Shown here: in pieces, positions 1 to 6,937 of the stretch
How the letters are laid out: every line of letters starts with the position of its first letter
How positions within the stretch are numbered: the first letter of the stretch is position 1
Origin: Rhodospirillaceae bacterium
GTDB taxonomy: Bacteria; Pseudomonadota; Alphaproteobacteria; UBA8366; GCA-2717185
Length of the DNA stretch: 8,974 nt
NCBI GenBank assembly: GCA_002717185.1
Contig: PBDC01000032.1
Span: 9,193-18,166 of the forward strand
Reading direction: 5' to 3'
Made by a program: the position numbers and the translations under genes
The notes under the pieces: model-generated
The model's input: only the letters and a program-made list of their open reading frames with translations
Told to the model about the DNA's origin: nothing
Databases searched by the model: none

Positions 1-935
1 GTGATGAATGCCAACACGATAAAGCTGGTCCAGGCGAACATTTTCTCCTCGCGACTAAGACCTGGTTCGCCCCAATCTGGATCGATCGATGGGAAATCGT
101 TGCCCGGATCGACCCGGCAATCCTGCAACGCTTCACGGATCTGCGGTGGAATCTCATCCGGCGTCCAACCGGGCACCTGGATCTGCCCCTTTTTTGTTAC
201 GATGCAAGCAAGTGCGTGCGCCAAGGTGATACCCGGGTCTTCCAACACGCCGCCCCAATGACCGGAATGGCGACTGCCCACGCGCAAATCGATCTCAAGA
301 TTGAAAGCCAACATCCCACGATTTCCGAGCTTGATGTCTGGGCGCGCCGGGTTCATGCGCGGCCCGTCGGAGGCCATCAGCACATCCGCCGCCAACAGAT
401 CAGTGTGCGAGGAACAGAATTCTTCGAGTCCCGGCGAGCCGATCTCTTCACTGGTCTCCAACAAAATTTTTGTATTGAAGCCGTGTTGGCCGCGCTCCGC
501 CAGGACGGCAGCTAGCGCAGCCAAAACAATTGAGTGTTGCACCTTGTTGTCGGCAGTGCCACGCCCATAATAACGGTCGCCCTCCCGTTTCAGCACCCAA
601 GGATCGAGCCCATCCCGCCACTGTTCCGGGATGCCGCGCACCACATCGCCATGGCCATAGGCGAGTAGGGTCGGCCGCGACAGGTCCTCGATCCGTGAGG
701 CAACGAGAAACGGCCCACCTCCTTGCACCGGGTTGTCGAAAATTTCGCAGCGATAGCCGAGTGGGGACAGGTAAGGGCTGATATTGTCGCGCAGATAGCA
801 ATAGAGGTCGGGCAGTCGTTCCGGTTCCTGGCTCTCGGTCGGGATCGCGACCCGTTCCGCCAACGTATCAATAAAGGCGCCGCTGTCATATTCAGCCTCG
901 ATCCGCCCGATGGCGCCCTCTCGTGTCATCGGCAT
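1..935 (-). CDS. M20-family metallopeptidase (ArgE/DapE/dipeptidase type), C-terminus cut by window edge
   Basis: The reading frame is open from ATG at 935 to the window edge (311 complete codons), so the last third of a roughly 460-residue protein is missing. Visible M20 signatures in order are: a metal-binding GHGD at 94-97 (H95, D97); GRGTADNK at 124-131, with the bridging-metal Asp129; SEEIGS at 162-167 (general-base Glu163 and ligand Glu164); ASDGP at 188-192 (ligand Asp190); and HSGHWGG at 223-229, typical of the lid/dimerisation domain. All metal ligands within the visible part are intact, and the final His ligand would lie off the window. The family hydrolyses peptide or N-acyl amide bonds with a di-zinc centre in the cytoplasm; the substrate cannot be told. 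The start is supported by AGAGGA (941-946 on the plus strand) 5 bases upstream. A second in-frame ATG lies two codons in (929). The gene is separated from ggt by a terminator, so it probably has its own promoter, although none stands out in the short gap. Confidence 0.93.
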   Translation of the reverse strand, partial: MPMTREGAIGRIEAEYDSGAFIDTLAERVAIPTESQEPERLPDLYCYLRDNISPYLSPLGYRCEIFDNPVQGGGPFLVASRIEDLSRPTLLAYGHGDVVRGIPEQWRDGLDPWVLKREGDRYYGRGTADNKVQHSIVLAALAAVLAERGQHGFNTKILLETSEEIGSPGLEEFCSSHTDLLAADVLMASDGPRMNPARPDIKLGNRGMLAFNLEIDLRVGSRHSGHWGGVLEDPGITLAHALACIVTKKGQIQVPGWTPDEIPPQIREALQDCRVDPGNDFPSIDPDWGEPGLSREEKMFAWTSFIVLAFI

Positions 936-988
936 AGTAATCCTCTATCGCTTAGAAAGGAGCGTCACTTTACGGAGAATACACGTCT

Positions 989-1010
989 TAAAAAAGTGTC
1001 TTGGACACTC
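989..1010 (-). terminator. Intrinsic terminator of the thiolase-DUF35-ggt operon
   Basis: Read on the minus strand, a perfect 6-bp stem AGTGTC/GACACT with a CAA loop is followed directly by a run of T (plus-strand A990-A995). The left arm overlaps the ggt stop codon (TGA at 1011-1009). Structure, T-tract and position immediately at the end of ggt all agree with a Rho-independent terminator. No T-tract follows on the plus strand, so it is one-directional. Confidence 0.8.
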
Positions 1011-2757
1011 ATTCGCCCATGGCGACACCTTCGCGGCGCGGGTCGGCAGCGCCGATGAGCTTGCCGTCCTTGATGAGGATCGCATGTAGGCCACTGTTTA
1101 AATTACGCACAGTAACCCGATGTCCCTTCGCACGCAGCACGTCGGTGAAACCGGTCGCCAATGTGCCTGCCTCCAAATTTAACGCCGTACCGTTCCTATG
1201 GACGAAATGGCCCGTTTCCAGAGCTTCCTGAAGGTCCATTTCCCTGTCGAGGATAGCAATCAGTGATTTAGCGACGTAATTAATAATGCGGCTACCACCG
1301 GGTGAACCGATCAGTAGAAAGGGCTCTCCATCCTTAAAGACGATGGTCGGCGCCATGGAACTGCGGGGTCGCTTGCCGCCTTCGACGCGGTTCGCGACGG
1401 GCTTGCCATTCTTTTTAGGAACACGGCTAAAATCAGTCAATTCGTTGTTGAGCAGAAAGCCACGCGTCATAACCCGACTGCCAAACCCGGATTCAATCGT
1501 TGTTGTCATCGATAGGGCATTACCGAAGGTGTCACGGATGACGAAATGGCTTGTGCCAGCGCGGTCCCTGTTGGCATCCGGCGCCCAATACCTCACCTTC
1601 TTCGGGGGGGGATCGCCAGGCAATGCTTGGCCATGCGATTTTTCAGTGTCGATCAATCCGGCCCGCCCTTTCAAGTAACCGGGATCGACCAACCCCGAAA
1701 CAGGCACATCGACAAAGTCTGCGTCCGCCATGTAATGGGACCGATCCGCATACGCCAGTTTTGCTGCCTCGACGAAGAGGTGAACAAGATCAGCGTTCCA
1801 ACCAAGCACCTCGAGGTCGAAATGCTCAAGTAGGCCAAGGATTTGGGCGACGGCAAGCCCACCTGAGGTTGGTGGGCCCATACCGCAGACCTTATACGCC
1901 CGATAAGCAATGCAAATGGGGGGCCGGCTTTTAGCCTCGTACCCGGCAAGATCCTGCATAGTGATGTTATTGGCGACACTTGATGTTTCCGAGACGGCCG
2001 CGACGATATCCTTTGCGACATCTCCGGTGTAGAAGGCATTCGCCCCGTCGCGCGCGATCAGGCGCAGGGTAGCTGCGAATTCGGTGTTTTTCAGGAGATC
2101 GCCTTCTTGCAAGGCCGTACCATCCACATCAAAAAAGTAAGCGCGTGCGGCAGGAAACCGGTCCAAACCCGATTTCTTGGCACGTGCGATTGATTTCGCT
2201 AGACGCGGCGAAACGATGAACCCGGTCTCCGCAAGTTTGATCGCCGGTCCAAACAAATCCACCCACGGCATTTTGCCGAACCGTTGATGCATCGTCTCAA
2301 GCAACCGTAAAGTGCCGGGCACCCCCACCGACTGGCCCCCGATCAGTGCCTTCAAAAATTTCATCGGCTTGCCGTCAGATTCCAAAAAACGTAACGGCGT
2401 CGCGGCGGCAGGCGCAGTCTCGCGACCGTCAAGCGTATGCAGGGTCTTCGTTATCGCGTCCCAATAGAGCAGGAACGCACCGCCGCCAATACCCGAGGAT
2501 TGCGGTTCTACTAAATTAAGTATGAGTTGCACGGCAATTGCGGCATCAGCTGCGTTCCCGCCGCGCTTCAGTATATCTACCCCGGCGTGGACCGCGTACG
2601 AATTAGCTGCAGCCACCATAAACCGTTCAGCCGTTACAGAGACTTTATTTCGCCAGCCTGAGCCAGCTTCCGGCTGGGGGTCCTGCGCGTACGAAAAAGA
2701 AAAGGCGGGGACCAGGAGAAGAGTGAGGCTCACTCCCAGCCACCGCCCGGACTTCAT
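1009..2757 (-). CDS. ggt: Gamma-glutamyltransferase precursor (periplasmic)
   Basis: This 582-residue protein has the usual length of bacterial GGT. GGT hydrolyses or transfers the gamma-glutamyl group of glutathione and related gamma-glutamyl compounds, and autocleaves into a large and a small subunit. Seen here: a Sec signal peptide (KSGR, a hydrophobic stretch, SYA|Q cleavage after residue 24); GGNAADAA near 66-73; LDGRETAP with substrate-binding Arg112; TSH with the expected autocleavage/nucleophile Thr402, giving a small subunit of about 180 residues; NNELTDFS; RPRSSMAP with Ser466-Ser467; and oxyanion GSPGGSR at 484-490. The loop between DFS and KRP/RPR is shorter than the E. coli lid loop, nearer the Bacillus form. 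The frame extends 38 codons further upstream, but ATG 2757 was chosen because it begins a proper signal peptide and sits 7 bases after the preceding stop. A weak GAG lies upstream, so translation is probably coupled. It is the last gene of a three-gene unit with a thiolase-like enzyme and DUF35 protein, an odd partnership. Confidence 0.95.
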   Translation of the reverse strand: MKSGRWLGVSLTLLLVPAFSFSYAQDPQPEAGSGWRNKVSVTAERFMVAAANSYAVHAGVDILKRGGNAADAAIAVQLILNLVEPQSSGIGGGAFLLYWDAITKTLHTLDGRETAPAAATPLRFLESDGKPMKFLKALIGGQSVGVPGTLRLLETMHQRFGKMPWVDLFGPAIKLAETGFIVSPRLAKSIARAKKSGLDRFPAARAYFFDVDGTALQEGDLLKNTEFAATLRLIARDGANAFYTGDVAKDIVAAVSETSSVANNITMQDLAGYEAKSRPPICIAYRAYKVCGMGPPTSGGLAVAQILGLLEHFDLEVLGWNADLVHLFVEAAKLAYADRSHYMADADFVDVPVSGLVDPGYLKGRAGLIDTEKSHGQALPGDPPPKKVRYWAPDANRDRAGTSHFVIRDTFGNALSMTTTIESGFGSRVMTRGFLLNNELTDFSRVPKKNGKPVANRVEGGKRPRSSMAPTIVFKDGEPFLLIGSPGGSRIINYVAKSLIAILDREMDLQEALETGHFVHRNGTALNLEAGTLATGFTDVLRAKGHRVTVRNLNSGLHAILIKDGKLIGAADPRREGVAMGE

Positions 2758-2764
2758 GCCAGTC

Positions 2765-3154
2765 TCAATCCGCAGGTTTAAACACGGGTACTTTTTGCCC
2801 GTTCTCGGTTTCATAGAAATCAAGCTCGACCAATTGGCCGATGGCAACCGAGTCGAAATCACAATCAACAATATTGGTCATCATCGTTATGCCCTCTTCC
2901 AGCGTCACATAAGCGATCGCATATTGTGGATTCGCACGCCGCATAACCGAGTAGGTATAGATCGTACCCTTGCCGGACGCCTCCACCATCTCGACATTAT
3001 TACTTAGCGTGAAGGGGCTGAGATTGCGCGGATACCAGAAGAACTGTCCGGTATCCTTACAGCGCGGGATCATTAGCTTGCCTTCGTTAGCGGCCGCCCA
3101 AAAGGCTTCATTCTCGACGCTCATCGGTGGTGACGGAATTTTACGCTGGCTCAT
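2765..3154 (-). CDS. DUF35/OB-fold acyl-CoA-associated protein (Zn-ribbon degenerate)
   Basis: A 129-residue protein of the DUF35 family (rubredoxin-like zinc ribbon followed by an OB fold). Such proteins typically bind acyl-CoA and form a complex with a thiolase-like partner, as in ChsH2 with Ltp2 in steroid side-chain degradation. The N-terminal helical part (about 8-25) carries FWAAANEGKL. The ribbon region (30-50) keeps only Cys32: where a canonical member has CxxC...CxxC, this one has C-K-D-T and S-P-F-T, so zinc binding is probably lost. The OB fold follows (about 57-129), opening with EASGKGTIYTYSV and containing a TNIVDCD strand. The start is ATG 3154, whose ATGA overlaps the TGA of the upstream thiolase-like gene. 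A strong GGGAGGG lies at plus-strand 3162-3168. The ATGA overlap and family knowledge strongly suggest a physical complex with the thiolase-like product. The exact reaction is not determined. Confidence 0.9.
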   Translation of the reverse strand: MSQRKIPSPPMSVENEAFWAAANEGKLMIPRCKDTGQFFWYPRNLSPFTLSNNVEMVEASGKGTIYTYSVMRRANPQYAIAYVTLEEGITMMTNIVDCDFDSVAIGQLVELDFYETENGQKVPVFKPAD

Positions 3155-4326
3155 GCATCGGCCCTCCCTAGGATAACGGTTGAACTGCCCATTCGGGTGC
3201 CAATCGAGCCGCCCGTGCCATGGGCAAGCGCGAGCTGGCAATCCTTGACCTGGACAGCCGGGTTCGCCTCATCGCGCAACTGACGGACTGCTTCCAAGAC
3301 CTTTGTTAGACCACCGCGATTGATCGGGTGGTTGCTGCACAGTCCGCCGCCATCGGTGTTGAAAGGCAGCTTACCTTCTCCGGCGATCAGATTGCCATCG
3401 GAGACGAACTTGCCACCCTGGCCAACCTCGCAGAAGCCAAGGTCTTCCAGGGTCTCCAGCACCGTAATGGTGAAGCTGTCATAGATCGACGCGTAGTCCA
3501 TATCAGCGGGTGTCACGCCCGCCTCTTCAAAGGCAATCGGGCCAGACCAACGGGCGCCAGTAAAAGTCAGATCTACCTGGCCAGAGTTGAGATGCTTCGG
3601 CGCCTCGCCATGTCCCAACACCTTTACGCAATCGCGGTCAAGGCTCTTAGCCACTTCTGGGCTGACGACGATAAACGCACCACCACCATCGGAGATGACA
3701 CAGCAATCGTTGCGGTGCAACGGATCAGCAATCATCGGCGAATTGATGACATCCTCGACGGTTACCACGTCGCGCAGCATAGCGTGCGGATTGTGCTGCG
3801 CGTGATGCGAGGCTGCGACTTTAATCCAGGCCATCTGTTCGCTGGTAGTCCCGTATTCGTGCATATGCCGGTTCGCGGCCATGGCGTACATGTTGACCAC
3901 AGTCGGACCGTAGATGAACTCGAACGGCACGTCCGGCGCCGCACCATAGTTACGCGGTTGGGTGCCTGTCGCCATACCTTCCGACCGAGGGCGGCCCGCC
4001 AAAGTGACAAGGGCAATGTTGCATTTTCCCATAGCAATTGCAGCGGCCGCATGACCGATATGGAGGACGTAGGACGAGCCACCAACATCGGTGGCATCCA
4101 GATGCCTCAAATGGCGTAGCCCCATATATTCAACCATCGAAAGCGGCCCAAGGCCCGGCGCATCGCCGGCGCAAAAATAGCCGTCAATATCATCTTTGCT
4201 GATGCCCGCGTCGGCGATAGCGCCGGCCGCAACTTCACCATGCAGTTGGGCCACCGACAGGTCAGTCGCCTTGCGGGTCGGATGTTCGTAAATCCCCGCA
4301 ATATACGCTTTGCCTTTGATACTCAT
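3151..4326 (-). CDS. Thiolase-like protein (SCP-x/Ltp2 lipid-transfer type), non-canonical active site
   Basis: A 391-residue thiolase-fold protein of the SCP-x/lipid-transfer branch. In this branch some members are true thiolases and others, such as Ltp2, are retro-aldolases that work with a DUF35 partner. Visible landmarks are: a DATDVGGSS segment at 77-85, where the classic nucleophilic cysteine would sit and Ser is present instead; DGGGAFIV at 213-220; IYDSFTITV at 281-289; GGGLCSNHP at 326-334, with the conserved His333; and AHGTGGSIG at 368-376, where classic thiolases have a catalytic Cys and this one has His369. With both thiolase cysteines absent, ordinary Claisen chemistry is unlikely. 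Aldol-type cleavage of a beta-hydroxyacyl-CoA is an attractive inference, not a demonstration. It is the first gene of a unit with DUF35 (4-base ATGA overlap) and ggt. ATG 4326 is preceded by a weak GGAAAC. The protein has no signal peptide and should be cytoplasmic. Confidence 0.92.
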   Translation of the reverse strand: MSIKGKAYIAGIYEHPTRKATDLSVAQLHGEVAAGAIADAGISKDDIDGYFCAGDAPGLGPLSMVEYMGLRHLRHLDATDVGGSSYVLHIGHAAAAIAMGKCNIALVTLAGRPRSEGMATGTQPRNYGAAPDVPFEFIYGPTVVNMYAMAANRHMHEYGTTSEQMAWIKVAASHHAQHNPHAMLRDVVTVEDVINSPMIADPLHRNDCCVISDGGGAFIVVSPEVAKSLDRDCVKVLGHGEAPKHLNSGQVDLTFTGARWSGPIAFEEAGVTPADMDYASIYDSFTITVLETLEDLGFCEVGQGGKFVSDGNLIAGEGKLPFNTDGGGLCSNHPINRGGLTKVLEAVRQLRDEANPAVQVKDCQLALAHGTGGSIGTRMGSSTVILGRADA

Positions 4327-4631
4327 TACGTTGTTTCCAATTCATTTATGCATTTTGTCAGCCGACCATAGGCAACGACCCCTGCGCCATCAAGAATAGC
4401 TGGCGGTCAAACGGCGCACCATCGGGCGCACAAGCACAGCACTCATCGCAGCAGCCAGCGCCCGGTTAAGATCACCGAAAGAATGATAAAAGTGCAATCC
4501 GTCTTGCCCTGCACCGCGCTGGACCAGTCGAACCATGGCCTCATCGAAGCGCTGCCAGCAGCGAATACCAAACACCGCTATTGATAATCGAAATCCTCCA
4601 CCTCGTCTCGACGTTATTAGATGCTAATTTT
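4327..4631. other. 305-base spacer with no recognised gene
   Basis: This lies between the YHS-domain gene and the thiolase-like gene on the minus strand. A 61-codon minus frame (GTG 4575 to stop 4390) exists, but it matches no family I recognise. The nearest GGAGGA is 18 bases from its GTG, too far to serve as a ribosome site. Another short minus frame, open only from about 4408, ends in a TAA that overlaps the thiolase ATG as TAATG. It has no start codon of its own, so it could be the tail of a decayed upstream gene. The promoter for the thiolase-DUF35-ggt unit should be here, but I see no convincing -35/-10 pair. No transposon ends or long repeats were seen. Confidence 0.5.
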
Positions 4632-5090
4632 TTAGTCGAGTAACTCAGCACGCAATTCCGGCCAATTCTGGTCCCCCTGCAAGATCAGCTTGTCCAAGCC
4701 ACCTGCGATCCATTGCGCCTGCAAGTCCTTCGAATAGTTTAGGTAGAGCTTACCGTCGACGATCTTCCAGGCTTCGGGGTCGATTGACGCGGTATAGTTC
4801 TGGCTAACCGCCCATGCGCAATAACCGCCATATTGCGGCGCGTAGCGCTTAGGCTCCTTGGCAAAGGCATCCCGATTGGCAGCATTGGCAAAATACCACT
4901 TCGCATCCATCCAGCGATACGTGAACTCACTGTCACCTTCAACAGGTTTGCCTTCAGTAAAATAGGCGACTGTGTCGTAACCACGGATAGCCTTACCCCA
5001 AGAGGTAAAGATCTGATCGCCAGCCAGAGCAGGCGACGCTACACTACCGGAAAAAACAACAAGAAATACAGTTGTCAACAATCGCCGCAA
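4632..5090 (-). CDS. Secreted YHS-domain protein
   Basis: A 152-residue protein with a Sec signal peptide (RR, a hydrophobic run TTVFLVVFSGSVA, ALA|GDQ cleavage after residue 23) followed by one YHS domain. The domain shows GYDTVAYF at 37-44, GKPVEG at 47-52, WYFANAANRDAF near 65-76, YAPQYGGYCAWAVS at 83-96 with the conserved Cys91, DPEAWKIVDGKLYLNY at 104-119, and a C-terminal NWPEL. YHS domains are thought to bind metal ions. This exported short form is widespread in proteobacteria, but its role is not established. The start is assigned to TTG 5090, not the in-frame ATG at 5114, because a near-perfect AGGAGGT lies just upstream of TTG and falls inside the coding part of the longer reading. 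The longer version would also put a cysteine and extra charges before the signal peptide. It diverges from the acyl-CoA synthetase across about 80 bases. No clear terminator follows it. Confidence 0.88.
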   Translation of the reverse strand: MRRLLTTVFLVVFSGSVASPALAGDQIFTSWGKAIRGYDTVAYFTEGKPVEGDSEFTYRWMDAKWYFANAANRDAFAKEPKRYAPQYGGYCAWAVSQNYTASIDPEAWKIVDGKLYLNYSKDLQAQWIAGGLDKLILQGDQNWPELRAELLD

Positions 5091-5095
5091 AACGC

Positions 5096-5102
5096 ACCTC
5101 CT
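5096..5102 (-). promoter_or_regulatory. Strong Shine-Dalgarno site setting a TTG start for the YHS gene
   Basis: Read on the minus strand the bases are AGGAGGT, continued by G, an almost full complement to the 16S 3' end. It lies 5 bases before TTG 5090. The ATG at 5114 has no comparable site upstream (its preceding bases are GC-rich without a purine-rich SD). This decides the start in favour of TTG. Confidence 0.75.
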
Positions 5103-5104
5103 AA

Positions 5105-5133
5105 TTGTGATCATCCGGCCGCGCCGATAGAAT
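5105..5133 (+). promoter_or_regulatory. Possible sigma70-type promoter for the acyl-CoA synthetase
   Basis: TTGTGA (5105-5110) and TAGAAT (5128-5133) are separated by 17 bases, giving 4/6 and 5/6 matches to the E. coli consensus. Transcription would start near 5140, leaving a leader of about 30 bases before ATG 5171. The site overlaps the start region of the divergent YHS gene. This is a sequence match only, and short matches of this kind arise by chance. Confidence 0.3.
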
Positions 5134-5170
5134 TCCAGCCATTGGGATGAAGATATAGGGCAAGTTCCCG

Positions 5171-6796
5171 ATGCTGGCACCATACACGAAGACAACTTTC
5201 GGTGAACTACCCGCAAGGGTGGCAGCGCGGTTTGGAAACCGCGAGGGATTAGTGTTTGGAGATCAGCGCTATACCTTTGCCGAGATGGCGACACGAATAG
5301 ATCGGACGGCGAAAGGTCTGATGGCGGTCGGCGTGCAGCCCGGCGATAAGGTCGGCTTGTGGCTGCTAAACCAACCGGAATGGTTGGATCTGATGTTCGC
5401 CATCGCGAAGATCGGGGCTGTTCTGGTGCCAATAAACACTCGGTTCCGCACACGGGACCTCGAATACGTTCTTACGCAATCCGACTGCGCCTACCTGATC
5501 TGCCACGATGTCTCAGGCCCAATCGACTACATGCAGATGGTGCGTGCAATCGTCCCTCTGCCGGCGGTGGGCACAAAGATTACCGATCCCGACCGGCAGG
5601 AGATGCGCGCAGTCATAACCGTCTCTAACGAAAGACATGCTGGTACGATCGCATGGCTGGACCTGTTGGCTGACGCAAACAATATAAAAGACGACGCCCT
5701 AATAGCCCGCGCGGCTGCCGTAGATCCCGATGATCCGGTGTTCTTCATGTACACCTCCGGAACGACCGGTTTCCCTAAGGGTGCGGTCCATACCCATAAT
5801 CTGCTGCGGCTGATCGTCTTCCGGGCAAAACACATGGCGATGTCAGAAAACGATGTCATCCTGAACTATCTCCCGCTTTTTCATCTGTTTGGCTTCTCCG
5901 AAGGCGCGTTGATGTCGATGGTGTCCGGCGCAAAACAGGTGCTGACTGCGACTTTTGATGCAGACGAATGCATCCAGCTCGCGGAACGCGAGGGCGCAAC
6001 GCTCATGCACGGCTTCGAGACACACCTGAAAGAGATGGTCGAGGCACAGCAACGCCATCAAGGAGACCTGTCAAGTTTGCGCACCGGTATCTTTGCCGCC
6101 GGCATGCAAAGCGCCGTTCCAATCTTAAAAAGGGCCCTCGAAGCATTCCCGACCATGCGCACCGTCTCCGGATTTGGCATGAGCGAGGTCGGCGTCGGCG
6201 TCACCTTCGGCGCGTTGGACGATAACCTGTCACGTCGGCTAGAAAGCTCGGGCGGCCCGATTGACGGCCACGAGGTCCGTGTGATCGACCCGGATACCGG
6301 CAGGGACCAACCCATCGGGGTACCAGGCGAGTTGCTGGTTAAGGGCTATAGCATAATGCAGGGCTACTATAAGAAGCCTGAGGAAACTGCGAAATGCTAT
6401 GATACGGACGGGTGGTTTCACACCGGCGACACCGCATCGATGCGCGAGGATGGCTATATTCGTTTTCTCGGCCGCTATAAAGATATGCTGAAAGTCGGCG
6501 GCGAGAATGTCGATCCGATGGAAACTGAAGGGCTACTGCTAGACCATCCCGCTGTCCACCAGGTAGCCATAGTCAGCCTGCCGGACCCGCAGCTGACCGA
6601 GGTACCCATCGCCTTCGTTGAGAAAGTGCCCGGCACCGATGCGACCGCCGAAGACATCATTGCCTACTGTCGGGGCAAAGTGGCGAGCTTCAAGATCCCA
6701 CGGCATGTTCAGTTCGTTGAGGACTGGCCGATGACCGCATCTGGCAAGATACGCAAGATGAACCTGAGGACAACCGCGAAGGAGCTATTTCTTTGA
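5171..6796 (+). CDS. AMP-forming acyl-CoA synthetase (FadD-like, ANL superfamily)
   Basis: A 541-residue cytoplasmic enzyme that activates a carboxylic acid with ATP to an acyl-adenylate and then forms the CoA thioester. All core motifs are intact: the phosphate-binding loop YTSGTTGFPKG at 194-204; LPLFHLFG at 234-241; adenine/active-site GFGMSE at 334-339; GWFHTGD at 414-420 with ribose-binding Asp420; the hinge GRYKDMLKVGGENV at 434-447 with Arg435; and the C-terminal SGKIRK at 524-529 with the adenylation lysine Lys526. ASFKIPR at 505-511 is typical of fatty- and aryl-acyl ligases. Acyl-chain specificity cannot be read from this. ATG 5171 is chosen because the usual N-terminus (TFGELPARVAARFGNREGLVFG-like) follows at once; AGGG lies 10 bases upstream, a weak ribosome site. 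Its stop overlaps a TTG that opens the dipeptidase remnant, and the M19 gene follows, so the three stretches are probably co-transcribed. It is a plausible supplier of CoA thioesters to the thiolase-like/DUF35 pair. Confidence 0.95.
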   Translation: MLAPYTKTTFGELPARVAARFGNREGLVFGDQRYTFAEMATRIDRTAKGLMAVGVQPGDKVGLWLLNQPEWLDLMFAIAKIGAVLVPINTRFRTRDLEYVLTQSDCAYLICHDVSGPIDYMQMVRAIVPLPAVGTKITDPDRQEMRAVITVSNERHAGTIAWLDLLADANNIKDDALIARAAAVDPDDPVFFMYTSGTTGFPKGAVHTHNLLRLIVFRAKHMAMSENDVILNYLPLFHLFGFSEGALMSMVSGAKQVLTATFDADECIQLAEREGATLMHGFETHLKEMVEAQQRHQGDLSSLRTGIFAAGMQSAVPILKRALEAFPTMRTVSGFGMSEVGVGVTFGALDDNLSRRLESSGGPIDGHEVRVIDPDTGRDQPIGVPGELLVKGYSIMQGYYKKPEETAKCYDTDGWFHTGDTASMREDGYIRFLGRYKDMLKVGGENVDPMETEGLLLDHPAVHQVAIVSLPDPQLTEVPIAFVEKVPGTDATAEDIIAYCRGKVASFKIPRHVQFVEDWPMTASGKIRKMNLRTTAKELFL

Positions 6797-6936
6797 ACGC
6801 TGCTAAGTTGCACAGCGCCAAGATCGTGGAACAGCTCACGGAACGCCCGCTCGAACGACAGTTCAGTGAGGATGAAATTCGCAAAATATGGAACCTGAAC
6901 TGGATGCGTGTCTGCCTCACCGCTTGGGGTGGCTGA
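6793..6936 (+). pseudogene. Remnant C-terminus of an M19 dipeptidase (decayed tandem copy)
   Basis: A 47-codon open run sits between the acyl-CoA synthetase and the intact M19 gene. From about codon 11 to the stop, its translation aligns without gaps to the last 37 residues of the downstream M19 protein, with 22 of 37 identical by my hand count. Shared blocks include EDEIRKIW versus EDDIRKIW, LNWMRV versus LNFMRV, and the same terminal WGG-stop. The rest of the protein (about 290 residues, with the whole active site) is absent. The first 10 or so codons do not resemble M19. A TTG (6793-6795) overlaps the acyl-CoA synthetase stop as TTGA, so a short peptide could still be translated, but no function is suggested. 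The simplest reading is an ancestral tandem pair of M19 genes, one of which lost all but its 3' end, possibly with the deletion joining it to the synthetase gene. Confidence 0.82.
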
Positions 6937-6937
6937 G

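Noticed and set aside
2758..2871. Longer ggt reading starting at 2871
   Set aside because: It would bury the signal peptide 38 residues inside the protein and overlap the DUF35 coding region by more than 100 bases. ATG 2757 gives a normal signal peptide and spacing.
2522..3007. A 161-codon plus-strand frame across the ggt/DUF35 junction
   Set aside because: It straddles two well-supported minus-strand genes, has no recognisable domain and no ribosome site.
3328..4119. A 263-codon open frame on the plus strand opposite the thiolase-like gene
   Set aside because: Its translation resembles no family, while the opposite strand gives a complete, motif-bearing thiolase-like protein. It is a mirror of the coding strand in GC-rich sequence.
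4614..4633. Short ATTAG/CTAAT hairpin followed by T residues on the plus strand, as a terminator
   Set aside because: The stem is five bases and almost all A/T, and the T-tract faces the strand on which no gene ends here. It does not serve the YHS gene on the minus strand.
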